Positions 9,285 through 18,361 of a stretch of DNA of 57,900 nt are shown piece by piece. The notes beneath the pieces are model-generated. The model saw only the letters and a list, made by a program, of their open reading frames with translations, did no database searches and was not told the DNA's origin. Position 1 is the first letter of the stretch; every line of letters begins with the position of its first letter. Source of the stretch: Phascolarctobacterium sp. (GTDB taxonomy: Bacteria > Bacillota > Negativicutes > Acidaminococcales > Acidaminococcaceae); the NCBI GenBank assembly GCA_021201965.1, contig JAJQDY010000050.1:1-57900 (forward strand), in the 5' to 3' direction. Both the position numbers and the translations under genes were made by a program.

Positions 9285-10335
9285 AAAAGGATCTTTTCGG
9301 CCTGGACCCTGAAGAGCTCGAAAGGCTCTTCCTGACCCTCGGGCTTAAGAAGTTCAGGGCAAGGCAGGTCTTTGAATGGCTGCATGAAAAATATGTCGCA
9401 TCCTTCGGCGAGATGCGCAATATCAGCAGTGCGGACCGGGAAATCCTTGAGGAAAATTTCACGCTGCTGCCCTGCGATGTCAAAGTTGAAAGGGAAGAAT
9501 ATTCGCATGACACGCTTACAACTAAGCTTCTCATAAAATTCCCCGACGGAAACGCCGTCGAAACGGTGCTCATGAAGCATGATTACGGCTACAGCGCCTG
9601 CGTCTCGAGCCAGGCGGGCTGCGCCATGGACTGCGCCTTCTGCGCGAGCACGTTAGATGGCTGCGCAAGGAGCCTTACGGCCGCGGAAATCCTGGTCCAG
9701 GTGCATCTTTTCGGCATGGCCCTTAAGGAAAAGTGGCAGGCCGTTTCCCGCATCGTGGTCATGGGAAGCGGGGAGCCGATGATGAATTATGCAAATGTAA
9801 TGGCGGCCCCAACTTTCCTCCACAGGGAGGACGTGGCCAATATAAGCTATCGCAGCATGACAATCTCCACCTGCGGGATAATCCCCGGGATCGAGGACCT
9901 TACCGAGGAAGGGAAACCCATAAACCTTGCCGTGTCGCTCCATGCGGCAAGGTCCGATTTAAGGAATGAAATAATGCCCGTCAACAGGATCTACCCGTTC
10001 ATTGACGTCATAGCCGCTGCGAAAAGGTATGCGGAGCTCAGTGGGCTGCAGGTAACCTATGAATACATCATCATAAGGGACGTAAATGACGGCATCCTTG
10101 ACGCGGAGCTCGTAAGCCATGTCCTAAAGTTCAAACACGCCTCCGTGTGAACCTCATCCCTGCAAACCCGGTGCCTGAAAAAGGCATTGCGGCGCCAGGC
10201 GCAAAGGCCGCGGAGCGCTTCAGGAAGCTGCTGGAGAGTAACGGGATAAATGTCACTGTACGGAAGGAAATGGGAAAAGACATCAGCGCCGCCTGCGGCC
10301 AGCTGCGGGCAGATTACATAAAGGAAAGTAAGTGA
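9281..10335 (+). pseudogene. rlmN: 23S rRNA (A2503-C2) methyltransferase RlmN, split into two frames
   Basis: RlmN is a radical-SAM enzyme that methylates A2503 of 23S rRNA and A37 of some tRNAs. The first frame (9281-10150, 289 residues) has the radical-SAM cluster CAMDCAFC (Cys114, 118, 121) and the upstream Cys107 in CVSSQ, equivalent to E. coli Cys118. It stops at TGA 10148. The homologous C-terminus (NLIPANPVPEKG to CGQLRADY) continues in another frame, 10147-10335, opened by a GTG whose last two bases are shared with the stop (GTGA). That piece carries Cys50, equivalent to the methyl-carrying Cys355. The local sequence CCGTGTGAAC fits a two-base TG duplication. Without fusion or subunit assembly the enzyme would lack an essential cysteine. 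It may be a true mutation, a sequencing error or a coupled two-piece enzyme. Confidence 0.85.
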
Positions 10336-10339
10336 TTTA

Positions 10340-11074
10340 ATGCAGGTTGCCACCAGGAGCCATGTCGGCATGGTAAGGGAAAATAACGAGGACGCGCTGC
10401 TCCTTAAGGAGCCGTGCCTTTTTGCTGTTGCGGACGGCATGGGCGGGGCTGCCGCGGGGGAAGTGGCGAGCCACGAGGCATTAAGGACTTTTGGCGCCGC
10501 GGCTGAAGGGCTTTTTGAGGAAGGGGCGGAAACGCCTGAAGCAATACTGAAAAAAGCCGTCGGGAAGGCCAATGACCATATCTTTGCCCTGGCCAGCGCC
10601 AATGCGGATTACCAGGGTATGGGCACGACTCTCACCGCTCTTTACCTTAAGGGTGACGGTACCGCCTGCGCCGCGCACATTGGTGACAGTAGGCTCTATC
10701 TCTGCAGGGACGGGGCCCTAAGCCAGATAACCCATGACCATTCCTATGTGGCAAATCTCATCGAAAAACAGGAAATAACGGATTCCGAGGCCATGACCCA
10801 CCCGAAGCGGAACCTACTGCTTAAGGCTGTTGGTGTCGGGAAACCGGTGGAGCCAGATATTACCACGTTTGCCGTCGAAAAAGGGGACCTGATCCTCCTC
10901 TGCACCGACGGACTTTCAGACATGCTTACGGATGATGAAATGGAAAAAGCGCTTAATGGGCGCGGCATTGAAGATGCTGCTGATGCACTCCTTGAAAGGG
11001 CACTTGAAAACGGCGGCCGCGACAACGTCACCTTCATCTTCATCTTAGCGGAAGAGGGAGTGCTCAGTGAATAA
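10340..11074 (+). CDS. stp: PP2C-family serine/threonine phosphatase (Stp/PrpC)
   Basis: Dephosphorylates targets of the PrkC kinase encoded next to it. The 244 residues show the metal-binding PP2C motifs: ENNEDALLL near the N-terminus, VADGMGGAAAGE, HIGDSRLYL, LCTDGLSDML and the C-terminal GGRDNVT. It is a soluble single-domain protein of normal length. It starts four bases after the rlmN C-terminal frame and overlaps prkC by eight bases, the usual phosphatase-kinase pairing in Firmicutes. Confidence 0.96.
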   Translation: MQVATRSHVGMVRENNEDALLLKEPCLFAVADGMGGAAAGEVASHEALRTFGAAAEGLFEEGAETPEAILKKAVGKANDHIFALASANADYQGMGTTLTALYLKGDGTACAAHIGDSRLYLCRDGALSQITHDHSYVANLIEKQEITDSEAMTHPKRNLLLKAVGVGKPVEPDITTFAVEKGDLILLCTDGLSDMLTDDEMEKALNGRGIEDAADALLERALENGGRDNVTFIFILAEEGVLSE

Positions 11075-13022
11075 GGTAATCTTAAACAGCCGCTACAAAA
11101 TAATCCGCTTCATCGGCGGCGGCGGCATGGCCGAGGTATACCTTGCCCATGACATGCTCCTTGACAGGGACGTGGCCATAAAGATGCTGCGGGACCAGTT
11201 CATGGAGGACGGGGAGCTCCTGGAACAGTTCAGGCGCGAGGCAAAGAGCGCGGCAAGGCTCCGCCATTCCTATATCATAAATATCTACGATGTAATTTCC
11301 GATGAAAACGGGCAGTATATCGTCATGGAATACGTCGAGGGCGTGACGTTCAAGGAATTCCTCGCCGAAAACGGCGGGAAGCTTTCCGTGCCCGTCGTGC
11401 TGGAACTCGGCACCCGCCTTGCGGAGGCGCTGGAACATGCCCACAGGCATAACATCATCCACTGCGATATCAAGCCCCAGAACATTTTAATCAGTAAGGA
11501 CCTCGATCCCAAGATAGCCGATTTCGGCATTGCCAAAATGATCAGTAGCCATACCGTCATCTACACCTCATCCGTCATGGGTTCCGTGCATTACAGCCCT
11601 CCGGAGCAGGTTGCAGGGGAAAAGGTGACGGGGAGTAGCGACGTCTATTCCCTCGGCATCGTCCTTTTCGAAATGCTGACCGGGGAAGTGCCCTTTACCG
11701 GCGACACCCCCATGGCCGTTGCCATGATGCATAAGGAAAAACCGGTGCCGCCGCTGAAAAATTATCTTGATGACGTGCCGAATGGGCTCCAGGAAATAAT
11801 GGACAAGGCCCTTGGCAAAAACACGGATGAAAGGTACCTTGACGCAGGCGAGCTGCGCAGGGATCTTGAAAACCTGAAGGCAAGGCTCTATCATGAAGGC
11901 ACCGACTATAAGAAGGGCCTCAGCGTGACCATCCCGGTAAACGATCCATGGGAAGGCACGGAGTGGCCGAGCGCCCAAGAGGAAGGCGATCCCACCATGA
12001 TCTTGCGCCCCGGGCGCAGGCAGACGGAGGAAATATATTTCCATAAAAAGGGAGATGCGGTAAAACAGAAATGGAAGCTTAATTTTAACTTTATCCGTAT
12101 AGGCCTTACCAGGCTTATCATTATAGTCACCCTCATCGTCGTCGCCATTTCGGCGATGGCATATTACCACAGGGGACGGAGCAAGCTCGTCACCGTGCCT
12201 GATGTATTAAACATCCCCGTGGCCGATGCAAGGAAGGTTCTTGAAGATGCGGGCTTTATGGTGGACATTGATGAAAAGTCGTCAAGCACCGCAGCTCAGG
12301 GCCGGGTAATCAACCAGGCGCCCCAGAAAGGCGAAAAGCGCAGGAGCGGCACGAGGGTCTACATAACCGTGAGCCGGGGTCCCGCGGTAAAGGGACTGCC
12401 GGATGTTATCGGGTGCAATCTTGATGAGGCGACGAAACAGATTGAAGCCGCGGGCTATAAGGTGGGCAAGGTGACCATGAAGAGCAGCGACCGCCTGAAG
12501 GATGAGGTTATCAGCCAGTCCCCCATAGCCATTGAAAAGGTGGCGGAAGGGACGCCTGTTGATCTTGTCATTTCAGACGGCAGCATCCAGGTGCCGAACG
12601 TCCTCGGCCAGTCAAGAAGCTACGCCGAGCAGGCCATTACGGGCGCGGGGCTCCTCGTGGGGAATGTCACCACCGTTAAAAACAGCGCAGAAAAAGAAAC
12701 GGTCATTGCCATAAATCCCAAGGCGGGCACCTACCTTAAGGAAAAGGAACACGTTAACATTACGGTTTCGGAAGGCAGCGGGAATGCGCTCCAGGCTGAT
12801 ACGGGCGGTACGGTATCCGCAGCTGGCTTCGTTGATTTCGTGCTCCCCGGCACCAAGGAGCAGCATGTCCAGATTTACATAAACGATAGCCGCGGAAGGC
12901 GCCTTGTCTATGACGGCACGAAGAGGGGCGGGCTGAGGCTCCGCCAGAAGGTCGATGCCATGGGCAGCGCCACCGTGCAGCTTTACTGCGATAACAAGCT
13001 TGTCGAGGAAAAGAGGCTATGA
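11067..13022 (+). CDS. prkC: PASTA-domain serine/threonine protein kinase PrkC
   Basis: A membrane kinase that senses cell-wall fragments and controls growth, division and translation. The 651 residues show a glycine loop FIGGGGMAEVY (about 16-25), Lys39 in VAIKML, a catalytic loop HCDIKPQN (132-139), DFG, one transmembrane helix (about 345-367) and three extracellular PASTA repeats (about 375-575). A beta-rich C-terminal region (about 590-651) follows. The catalytic loop has HCD instead of HRD, so the Arg before the catalytic Asp is replaced. The GTG start overlaps stp, and the stop overlaps rsgA by four bases (ATGA). Confidence 0.96.
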   Translation: MNKVILNSRYKIIRFIGGGGMAEVYLAHDMLLDRDVAIKMLRDQFMEDGELLEQFRREAKSAARLRHSYIINIYDVISDENGQYIVMEYVEGVTFKEFLAENGGKLSVPVVLELGTRLAEALEHAHRHNIIHCDIKPQNILISKDLDPKIADFGIAKMISSHTVIYTSSVMGSVHYSPPEQVAGEKVTGSSDVYSLGIVLFEMLTGEVPFTGDTPMAVAMMHKEKPVPPLKNYLDDVPNGLQEIMDKALGKNTDERYLDAGELRRDLENLKARLYHEGTDYKKGLSVTIPVNDPWEGTEWPSAQEEGDPTMILRPGRRQTEEIYFHKKGDAVKQKWKLNFNFIRIGLTRLIIIVTLIVVAISAMAYYHRGRSKLVTVPDVLNIPVADARKVLEDAGFMVDIDEKSSSTAAQGRVINQAPQKGEKRRSGTRVYITVSRGPAVKGLPDVIGCNLDEATKQIEAAGYKVGKVTMKSSDRLKDEVISQSPIAIEKVAEGTPVDLVISDGSIQVPNVLGQSRSYAEQAITGAGLLVGNVTTVKNSAEKETVIAINPKAGTYLKEKEHVNITVSEGSGNALQADTGGTVSAAGFVDFVLPGTKEQHVQIYINDSRGRRLVYDGTKRGGLRLRQKVDAMGSATVQLYCDNKLVEEKRL

Positions 13023-13846
13023 CGGAAAAAGAAGGCCTTGTAATAAAAAAATATAACGGCTATTACTATGTTGCGTCAGGCGGGGAAATCCATACCTGCA
13101 AGCTCCGGGGCAGGCTGAAGCTGAAAAGCTTCCTCCCAGTCACCGTGGATAAGGTAATCTTTGATGCAGGTGGGAAGGAAGGCATGATTTTATGGGTGTT
13201 GGAGAGGAAAAACCTCCTCCGGCGTCCCGTAATCGCAAACCTGGACCTTTTTATCGCGACCTTTGCCTGCGCAAGCCCTGATTTCACGCCCCTTGTGGCA
13301 GATAAGCTCCTAGTCCTTGCCGGAATGTCTTGGATCCATGCGGTGCTGATCTTAAATAAGACATACCTTGCGGAAGAAGGGGAAATAAAAAGGCTCAGCG
13401 AAACATATAAAAAAGCGGGCTATGAGGTGTATCCCGTTTCCGCAAGGAAGTGGGATGGCATAGAAAGACTCCGTGATCGCATTAATGGAAGGATCTGCTT
13501 CTTCGGCAGCCCCTCAGGGGCCGGGAAGTCATCCCTCGTGAACGCCATAGACCCCTCATACCTTCTCGTTACAGGGGAAATAAGCAGAAAGATAGGTAGG
13601 GGTAAACACACCCCGCGCTATGCGCAGCTGCTGCCCTTCGCAGGTGGGTATCTTTCGGATACGCCGGGGTTCGGCAACCTTCTCATGGAGGATCTTGACG
13701 TGGCGCCCCTTGAAGGATGTTTTCCGGAGTTTGCCTTATATAAAGGGCGCTGCAGGTATGCAACCTGCAGGCATGTAAAGGAGATCGGCTGCGGCGTGAA
13801 GGACGCCGTGGCAAAAGGAGAAATTGCGGAAAGCCGCTACAGGTAG
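13019..13846 (+). CDS. rsgA: Ribosome small-subunit-dependent GTPase A
   Basis: A circularly permuted GTPase that checks late 30S ribosome assembly. The 275 residues contain an N-terminal OB fold (about 1-70), then the G motifs in permuted order: G4 as LNKTYL, G1 as GSPSGAGKSS, and G3 as DTPGFG. A C-terminal zinc site (CRYATCRHVKEIGC) follows. The G4 motif lacks the usual Asp (NKxD), which may loosen guanine specificity. Coupled to prkC by ATGA. Being next to prkC, a kinase known to phosphorylate this class of GTPase, is typical. Confidence 0.95.
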   Translation: MTEKEGLVIKKYNGYYYVASGGEIHTCKLRGRLKLKSFLPVTVDKVIFDAGGKEGMILWVLERKNLLRRPVIANLDLFIATFACASPDFTPLVADKLLVLAGMSWIHAVLILNKTYLAEEGEIKRLSETYKKAGYEVYPVSARKWDGIERLRDRINGRICFFGSPSGAGKSSLVNAIDPSYLLVTGEISRKIGRGKHTPRYAQLLPFAGGYLSDTPGFGNLLMEDLDVAPLEGCFPEFALYKGRCRYATCRHVKEIGCGVKDAVAKGEIAESRYR

Positions 13847-13902
13847 TATCTTGGAATACTTGATGAAATAAGGGAATTTAACGGAAACGGGGGCTTTATG
13901 TA

Positions 13903-14550
13903 ATGGAGATTAAAATTGCGCCTTCCATCCTGACCGCGGATTTCGTGCGGCTGGCGGATGAAATTAAAAAGATTGAAAAGGGCGGTGCGGACTGGCTGCA
14001 TGTCGACGTAATGGACGGGGTTTTCGTCCCGAACCTCACTTTCGGCGCGCCGGTGGTGAAAAAGCTCAGGGGCGTCACTGATCTCTTTTTTGACTGCCAT
14101 CTTATGGTGGAGTCCCCGGAAAAGTACGTTGATGACTTTAAGGATGCCGGGGCTGACCAGGTGGTGGTCCACGTTGAGGCAACGAAACACCTGCACCGCT
14201 GCATCGAATACATAAAATCAAAGGGCATGAAGGCAGGCATCGCGCTGAACCCCGCAACGCCGCTGTCCGCCGCAGAAGAGATGCTCCCTTATGTGGACAT
14301 CATCCTCCTTATGACCGTAAACCCGGGCTTCGGCGGCCAGTCCTTCATAGAAAGCGTGCTGCCTAAAATCACGCGCCTCAGGAAAATGCTTTATGACGCG
14401 GGCCTTGATACGGATATCGAGGTTGACGGCGGCATTAACGAAAAGACCGGAAAAATGGTGCGCAAGGCCGGCGCGAACGTCCTCGTGGCAGGCTCCTATG
14501 TCTATGGCGTAAAAGATGCGAAAAAGGCAATAAAGATCCTCAGGGCTTGA
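13903..14550 (+). CDS. rpe: Ribulose-phosphate 3-epimerase
   Basis: Interconverts ribulose 5-phosphate and xylulose 5-phosphate in the pentose phosphate pathway. The 215-residue TIM barrel starts IAPSILTADF and has WLHVDVMDGVFVPN (metal-binding His and Asp), FDCHLMVE, LMTVNPGFGGQ and DGGI motifs of the family. Length is normal. It closes the priA-rpe run. Its stop codon overlaps the -35 of the riboflavin-operon promoter. Ribulose 5-phosphate is also a riboflavin precursor, so the proximity makes metabolic sense. Confidence 0.97.
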   Translation: MEIKIAPSILTADFVRLADEIKKIEKGGADWLHVDVMDGVFVPNLTFGAPVVKKLRGVTDLFFDCHLMVESPEKYVDDFKDAGADQVVVHVEATKHLHRCIEYIKSKGMKAGIALNPATPLSAAEEMLPYVDIILLMTVNPGFGGQSFIESVLPKITRLRKMLYDAGLDTDIEVDGGINEKTGKMVRKAGANVLVAGSYVYGVKDAKKAIKILRA

Positions 14551-14575
14551 CTCTTTACCTAAATAGTGGTACAAT
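14547..14575 (+). promoter_or_regulatory. Promoter of the riboflavin operon
   Basis: TTGACT (14547-14552), a 17-base spacer and TACAAT (14570-14575). The -35 overlaps the rpe stop codon. Transcription would begin about 20 bases before the FMN aptamer, as expected for a riboswitch-controlled operon. Confidence 0.8.
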
Positions 14576-14599
14576 AAATATAATTCAATAATAAGTTTA

Positions 14600-14711
14600 A
14601 TACCTTTGGGGCAGGGTGAAATTCCCGACCGGCGGTAAAGTCCGCGAGCCGTATGGCATGAACCGGTGCAATTCCGGTACCGACAGCAGAGTCTGGATGG
14701 AAAAAGGCAGG
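14600..14711 (+). ncRNA. FMN riboswitch (RFN element)
   Basis: The conserved RFN core is present in order: GGGGCAGGGTGAAATTCCC, then GACCGGCGGTAAAGTCC, GCGAGC, ATGAACCGGTGCAATTCCGG, and TACCGACAGCAGAGTCTGGATGG in two overlapping parts. It closes with a short paired P1 (TACCTTTG with the AAAAAGGCA end). FMN binding normally reduces expression of the genes below. After the aptamer, ACCG (near 14720) can pair with CGGT (near 14747) ahead of TTTATTTTT, a plausible but imperfect terminator, so the control could be transcriptional. The ribD start follows at 14772. Confidence 0.95.
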
Positions 14712-14771
14712 ATTATTTTACCGCATGCAGCCAGAGGCCGTGTACGGTTTTATTTTTGGAAAAGGCGGAAA

Positions 14772-15866
14772 ATGCAGGACGAAAAATACATGCGCCGGGC
14801 GCTGGAACTGGCTGAACTGGCGGAAGGAAACACGAGCCCGAACCCAATGGTGGGCTGCGTCATAGTGGACGCCCTCGGCGCTGTCGTGGGCGAAGGATAC
14901 CACGAGCGCGCGGGGGAGGCTCACGCGGAAATAAAGGCCCTTGCCGCTGCGGGAAAAATTGTGGAAGGCTCGACCGTCTATGTGACCCTTGAGCCCTGCT
15001 GCCACAGTGGACGGACGGGACCCTGCTGTAAGGCGCTTAAGGAAGCGGGCGTGAAAAGGGTCGTCATGGCATGCCCTGATCCTAACCCCCTGGTTGCTGG
15101 GAAGGGTGCCGGATATCTAAGGAACGCGGGGATCGAAGTGGTAACCGGGATCTGCCGGAAAGAGGCGGAGCGGCTCAATGAAAAATTCATGTACTGGATC
15201 ACCCGCCGCAGGCCTTTCGTGACCTTAAAGTATGCCATGACCCTTGACGGGAAGATAGCGTCCTTTACCGGCGATTCCAAATGGATCACGGTGGAAGACA
15301 CAAGGTCCTTTGCCCATAAGCTGCGCAAATCCCATGATGCGGTGCTTGTGGGCATAGGCACGGTGCTTGCCGATAACCCGCTCTTAACGACAAGGATGAT
15401 CCCCGGGAAAAACCCCCTAAGGATAGTCCTTGACGCGGATCTTAAGGTGCCGCTTGACGCGAATGTCTTAAATAATGATGCGGCAACCCTCATCGTGTCA
15501 GGGCAGCACGTGGACAAAAGGAAGCTTTCCAGGCTCAGGAAGATGCGGAACGTGGTGGTGCTGCAGATGGAGGCGGATGACGGGATAATCCCTGTAAAAA
15601 GCCTCATGGACGCCTTAGGCGAAACGGAAATTACCAGCATCCTCGTGGAAGGGGGGAGTGCGGTGCTAGGTTCCTTTAAGGACGCAGGCGCCGTAAACAG
15701 GGTCTGTGCCTTCGTGGCGCCGAAGATCCTCGGCGGGAAAAGAGCGCTTACGCCACTTGGCGGCAAAGGCGCGGATAAGATAAGCGATAGCATAAGGCTT
15801 ACCGATATGGAATATAAAATATTTACGGAAGATATCCTGCTAACTGGCAGGGTGAAGGAGGAATAA
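14772..15866 (+). CDS. ribD: Bifunctional riboflavin deaminase/reductase RibD
   Basis: Carries out the deamination and then the reduction of the pyrimidine intermediate in riboflavin synthesis. The deaminase domain (about 1-145) has the zinc motif with His51-Ala-Glu53 and the cysteines Cys76 and Cys85 in EPCCHSGRTGPC. The NADPH-dependent reductase domain follows, with RPFVTLKYAMTLDGKIA and VEGGSAVLGSF. The ATG at 14772 is chosen because AAAGGCGGAAA precedes it and it gives the usual N-terminus DEKYMRRALELA; the open frame extends back into the riboswitch but that part is not protein. Ends in TAATG overlap with ribE. Confidence 0.96.
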   Translation: MQDEKYMRRALELAELAEGNTSPNPMVGCVIVDALGAVVGEGYHERAGEAHAEIKALAAAGKIVEGSTVYVTLEPCCHSGRTGPCCKALKEAGVKRVVMACPDPNPLVAGKGAGYLRNAGIEVVTGICRKEAERLNEKFMYWITRRRPFVTLKYAMTLDGKIASFTGDSKWITVEDTRSFAHKLRKSHDAVLVGIGTVLADNPLLTTRMIPGKNPLRIVLDADLKVPLDANVLNNDAATLIVSGQHVDKRKLSRLRKMRNVVVLQMEADDGIIPVKSLMDALGETEITSILVEGGSAVLGSFKDAGAVNRVCAFVAPKILGGKRALTPLGGKGADKISDSIRLTDMEYKIFTEDILLTGRVKEE

Positions 15867-16510
15867 TGTTTACAGGTCTCGTAACGGAAATGGGCAGCGT
15901 GGAAAACCTTGCGCAGCAGGAGGAGTCCTACCACCTTACCGTAAAGGCGGCGGTAGCGGCGGATCTTGAAATCGGCGATTCAGTCGCGGTAAACGGCGCC
16001 TGCCTTACCGTCGTTGCAAAGGGCGATGGATCCTTCACGGCAGATGTCATGCCGGAAACGGTGCGGCATACCAATATTGGTGGTTTAAACACGGGGGATA
16101 AGGTGAACCTTGAGCTGACCCTCAAAATCATGGACGGCCTTGACGGGCATATAGTTACCGGCCACGTGGAAGGGACGGGCACAATCTCTGGGAGAAAGCA
16201 TGACGGCATCGCGACCGTCGTTACCATAAGCGCGGGTCCCGAGCTTTTAAAATACATCGTTGAGCGGGGCAGCATCGCCGTCGACGGCATAAGCCTCACG
16301 GTGACCCGGGTTACTGAAGCGGGCTTTTCCGTGTCCCTCATACCCCATACATCCCGGGAAACGACGCTTGGCTTTAAGGGGGTTGGGGATAAGGTGAACC
16401 TTGAAACGGACATCCTCGCGAAATACGTGGAAAAAATGCTGGGCGGCAGTAAAAAATGCACTGACCCACTCATAACGAAGGCGATGCTTTTTGAGAACGG
16501 GTTTGCATAG
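15866..16510 (+). CDS. ribE: Riboflavin synthase (alpha subunit)
   Basis: Makes riboflavin from two molecules of 6,7-dimethyl-8-ribityllumazine. The 214 residues form two lumazine-binding repeats, the first from [10 protein letters not shown] and the second from about residue 97 ([17 protein letters not shown]). VNGACLTV in the first and VDGISLTV in the second are the matching halves. The start overlaps the ribD stop by one base, with GAAGGAGG just upstream. Third step enzyme of the operon's pathway end. Confidence 0.97.
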   Translation: MFTGLVTEMGSVENLAQQEESYHLTVKAAVAADLEIGDSVAVNGACLTVVAKGDGSFTADVMPETVRHTNIGGLNTGDKVNLELTLKIMDGLDGHIVTGHVEGTGTISGRKHDGIATVVTISAGPELLKYIVERGSIAVDGISLTVTRVTEAGFSVSLIPHTSRETTLGFKGVGDKVNLETDILAKYVEKMLGGSKKCTDPLITKAMLFENGFA

Positions 16511-16521
16511 GAGGCGGGAAA

Positions 16522-17739
16522 ATGGAAACTTTTTCCTATAACACAATAGATGAGGCAATAGAAGCCATAAAGGCTGGGAAAATGGTCCTCGTGACGGATG
16601 ATGAGGACAGAGAGAACGAAGGCGACCTCATCATGGCGGCGGAACTCACGACCCCCGAGGACATAAATTTCATGGCCAGGGAGGCAAGGGGGCTTATCTG
16701 TATGCCGGCGGACGGCTCTGTCATGGACAAGCTGCAATTCGGCGCCATGGTCTCAAGGAACACGGATAACCACGAGACGGCCTTTTCCGTCTCCGTGGAC
16801 CATATCGATACCACGACGGGAATCTCCGCCTATGAGCGGGCCTATACTATAAAAATGTGCGCAGATGACGGAGCGCAGCCAGGGGACTTCAGGCGTCCAG
16901 GGCATGTCTTCCCGCTCAGGGCAAGGGAGGGCGGCGTGCTGGTGCGCACGGGGCACACGGAGACGACGGTGGACCTCTGCAGGCTCGCAGGGATGAAGCC
17001 GGTGGGGATCTGCTGCGAAATCATGAACGATGACGGGCATATGGCAAAGACGCCGGACCTCATAAAGTTCGTGCGCAAGCACAAGCTGGTCTTCATCACC
17101 GTGGCTGATCTCATGGCCTACAGGAAGAGCCACGAAAAAATGGTGCACAGGGTGGCGGAAGCGGTGCTTCCGACCAAATACGGCGATTTTAAGATCATCG
17201 CCTATGAAAACGATCTCGACAGCCTATGCCACGTGGCAATAGTAAAGGGCGATATTGAAGGAAAGAAAAACGTGCTGGTGCGCATCCATTCCGAATGTCT
17301 AACTGGGGATGTCTTTGGCAGCCTGCGCTGCGACTGCGGCGACCAGCTGGCAAGAGCCCTCCACATGATCGAAAAGGAAGGGTGCGGGGCCGTCATCTAC
17401 ATGCGGCAGGAAGGCAGGGGGATCGGCCTTGCCAATAAAATCCGCGCCTACGCCCTGCAGGATCAGGGGCTTGACACGGTGGAGGCAAATTTAAGGCTCG
17501 GCTTTGCGCCGGATCTTCGGGATTACGGCATCGGAGCCAAGATCCTTTCCGACCTCGGCCTTACCAGCATACGGCTGCTTACGAATAATCCGGCTAAACG
17601 CATCGGCCTTTCCGGACACGGGATAACCATCACGGAAAGGATACCGATAGTCATAAAATCCAATAAATACAATGAACATTATCTTGACGTGAAAGGGAAA
17701 AAAATGGGGCATAAGCTGCATGGCAGCAGCCGCGGTTAA
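16522..17739 (+). CDS. ribBA: Bifunctional DHBP synthase / GTP cyclohydrolase II RibBA
   Basis: Supplies both precursors of the pathway. The N-terminal half (about 1-200) makes 3,4-dihydroxy-2-butanone 4-phosphate from ribulose 5-phosphate ([25 protein letters not shown]). The C-terminal half (about 205-405) opens GTP; it has the zinc cysteines in [18 protein letters not shown] and the RQEGRGIGL motif. Length of 405 residues is typical of the fused enzyme. An AGGAGG lies eight bases before the ATG. Confidence 0.97.
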   Translation: METFSYNTIDEAIEAIKAGKMVLVTDDEDRENEGDLIMAAELTTPEDINFMAREARGLICMPADGSVMDKLQFGAMVSRNTDNHETAFSVSVDHIDTTTGISAYERAYTIKMCADDGAQPGDFRRPGHVFPLRAREGGVLVRTGHTETTVDLCRLAGMKPVGICCEIMNDDGHMAKTPDLIKFVRKHKLVFITVADLMAYRKSHEKMVHRVAEAVLPTKYGDFKIIAYENDLDSLCHVAIVKGDIEGKKNVLVRIHSECLTGDVFGSLRCDCGDQLARALHMIEKEGCGAVIYMRQEGRGIGLANKIRAYALQDQGLDTVEANLRLGFAPDLRDYGIGAKILSDLGLTSIRLLTNNPAKRIGLSGHGITITERIPIVIKSNKYNEHYLDVKGKKMGHKLHGSSRG

Positions 17740-17754
17740 AAGGAGGAAAATCAG

Positions 17755-18216
17755 ATGAATGTTCTTGAAGGGAAACTTACTGCAAAAGGGATGGAAGTGG
17801 CCATCGTCGCCGCCAGGTTTAACGAGTTTATAACAGTGAAACTCCTGGAAGGGGCGCTAGACTGCCTGAAACGCCACGAGGCGACCGAAAAGGATATCAC
17901 GGTGGTCTGGGTACCCGGGGCCTTTGAAATCCCCGTGGCGGCAAAAAAACTCGCCGAGACGGGCAAATATGACGGCATTATCTGCCTCGGGGCGGTAATC
18001 AGGGGAGCTACCCCGCATTTTGATTACGTGTGCGCTGAGGCATCAAAGGGCGTGGCCCAGGTAAGCCTAAGGTACGGCATGCCCATCGCTTTCGGAATCC
18101 TGACCACGGATAATATCCAGCAGGCCGTGGAACGTGCAGGCAGCAAGTCAGGCAACAAGGGCACCGACGCCGCCGTGAGCGTTATGGAAATGGTAAATCT
18201 TTTTAAAATGATGTAA
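17755..18216 (+). CDS. ribH: 6,7-dimethyl-8-ribityllumazine synthase
   Basis: Joins the two products of RibBA/RibD to make the lumazine used by RibE; forms an icosahedral shell in many bacteria. The 153 residues contain AARFNEFI near the N-terminus, [26 protein letters not shown] (with the catalytic His) and [18 protein letters not shown] lies ten bases upstream. It is the last gene of the operon, which is complete except for a dedicated phosphatase (normally unlinked). Confidence 0.97.
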   Translation: MNVLEGKLTAKGMEVAIVAARFNEFITVKLLEGALDCLKRHEATEKDITVVWVPGAFEIPVAAKKLAETGKYDGIICLGAVIRGATPHFDYVCAEASKGVAQVSLRYGMPIAFGILTTDNIQQAVERAGSKSGNKGTDAAVSVMEMVNLFKMM

Positions 18217-18361
18217 GTATGACCTATATTTGATATTACTATAATGTTATTACGACATTAAAAATGGAAAAATTAATGGACGCGCCGGGCCCCAGAACGG
18301 CTTGGTTTTGCGGGGCAGGTGGCCGTTTTCCCGGACATGGAGTCCATTGGGGGATAAAATA

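Noticed and set aside
10141-10150. Programmed frameshift in rlmN
   Set aside because: No slippery heptamer or downstream structure is evident; a TG duplication is simpler. Kept open as a finding about the split.
14616-14771. In-frame extension of ribD into the FMN aptamer (start MKFPTGGKV)
   Set aside because: These bases are the conserved RFN element; the ATG at 14772 has a ribosome-binding site and the normal N-terminus.
14978-15934. 318-residue open frame on the minus strand opposite ribD
   Set aside because: It is a shadow of the high-GC ribD coding frame, without a ribosome-binding site or family-like sequence. The same applies to 24786-25730 opposite recG.
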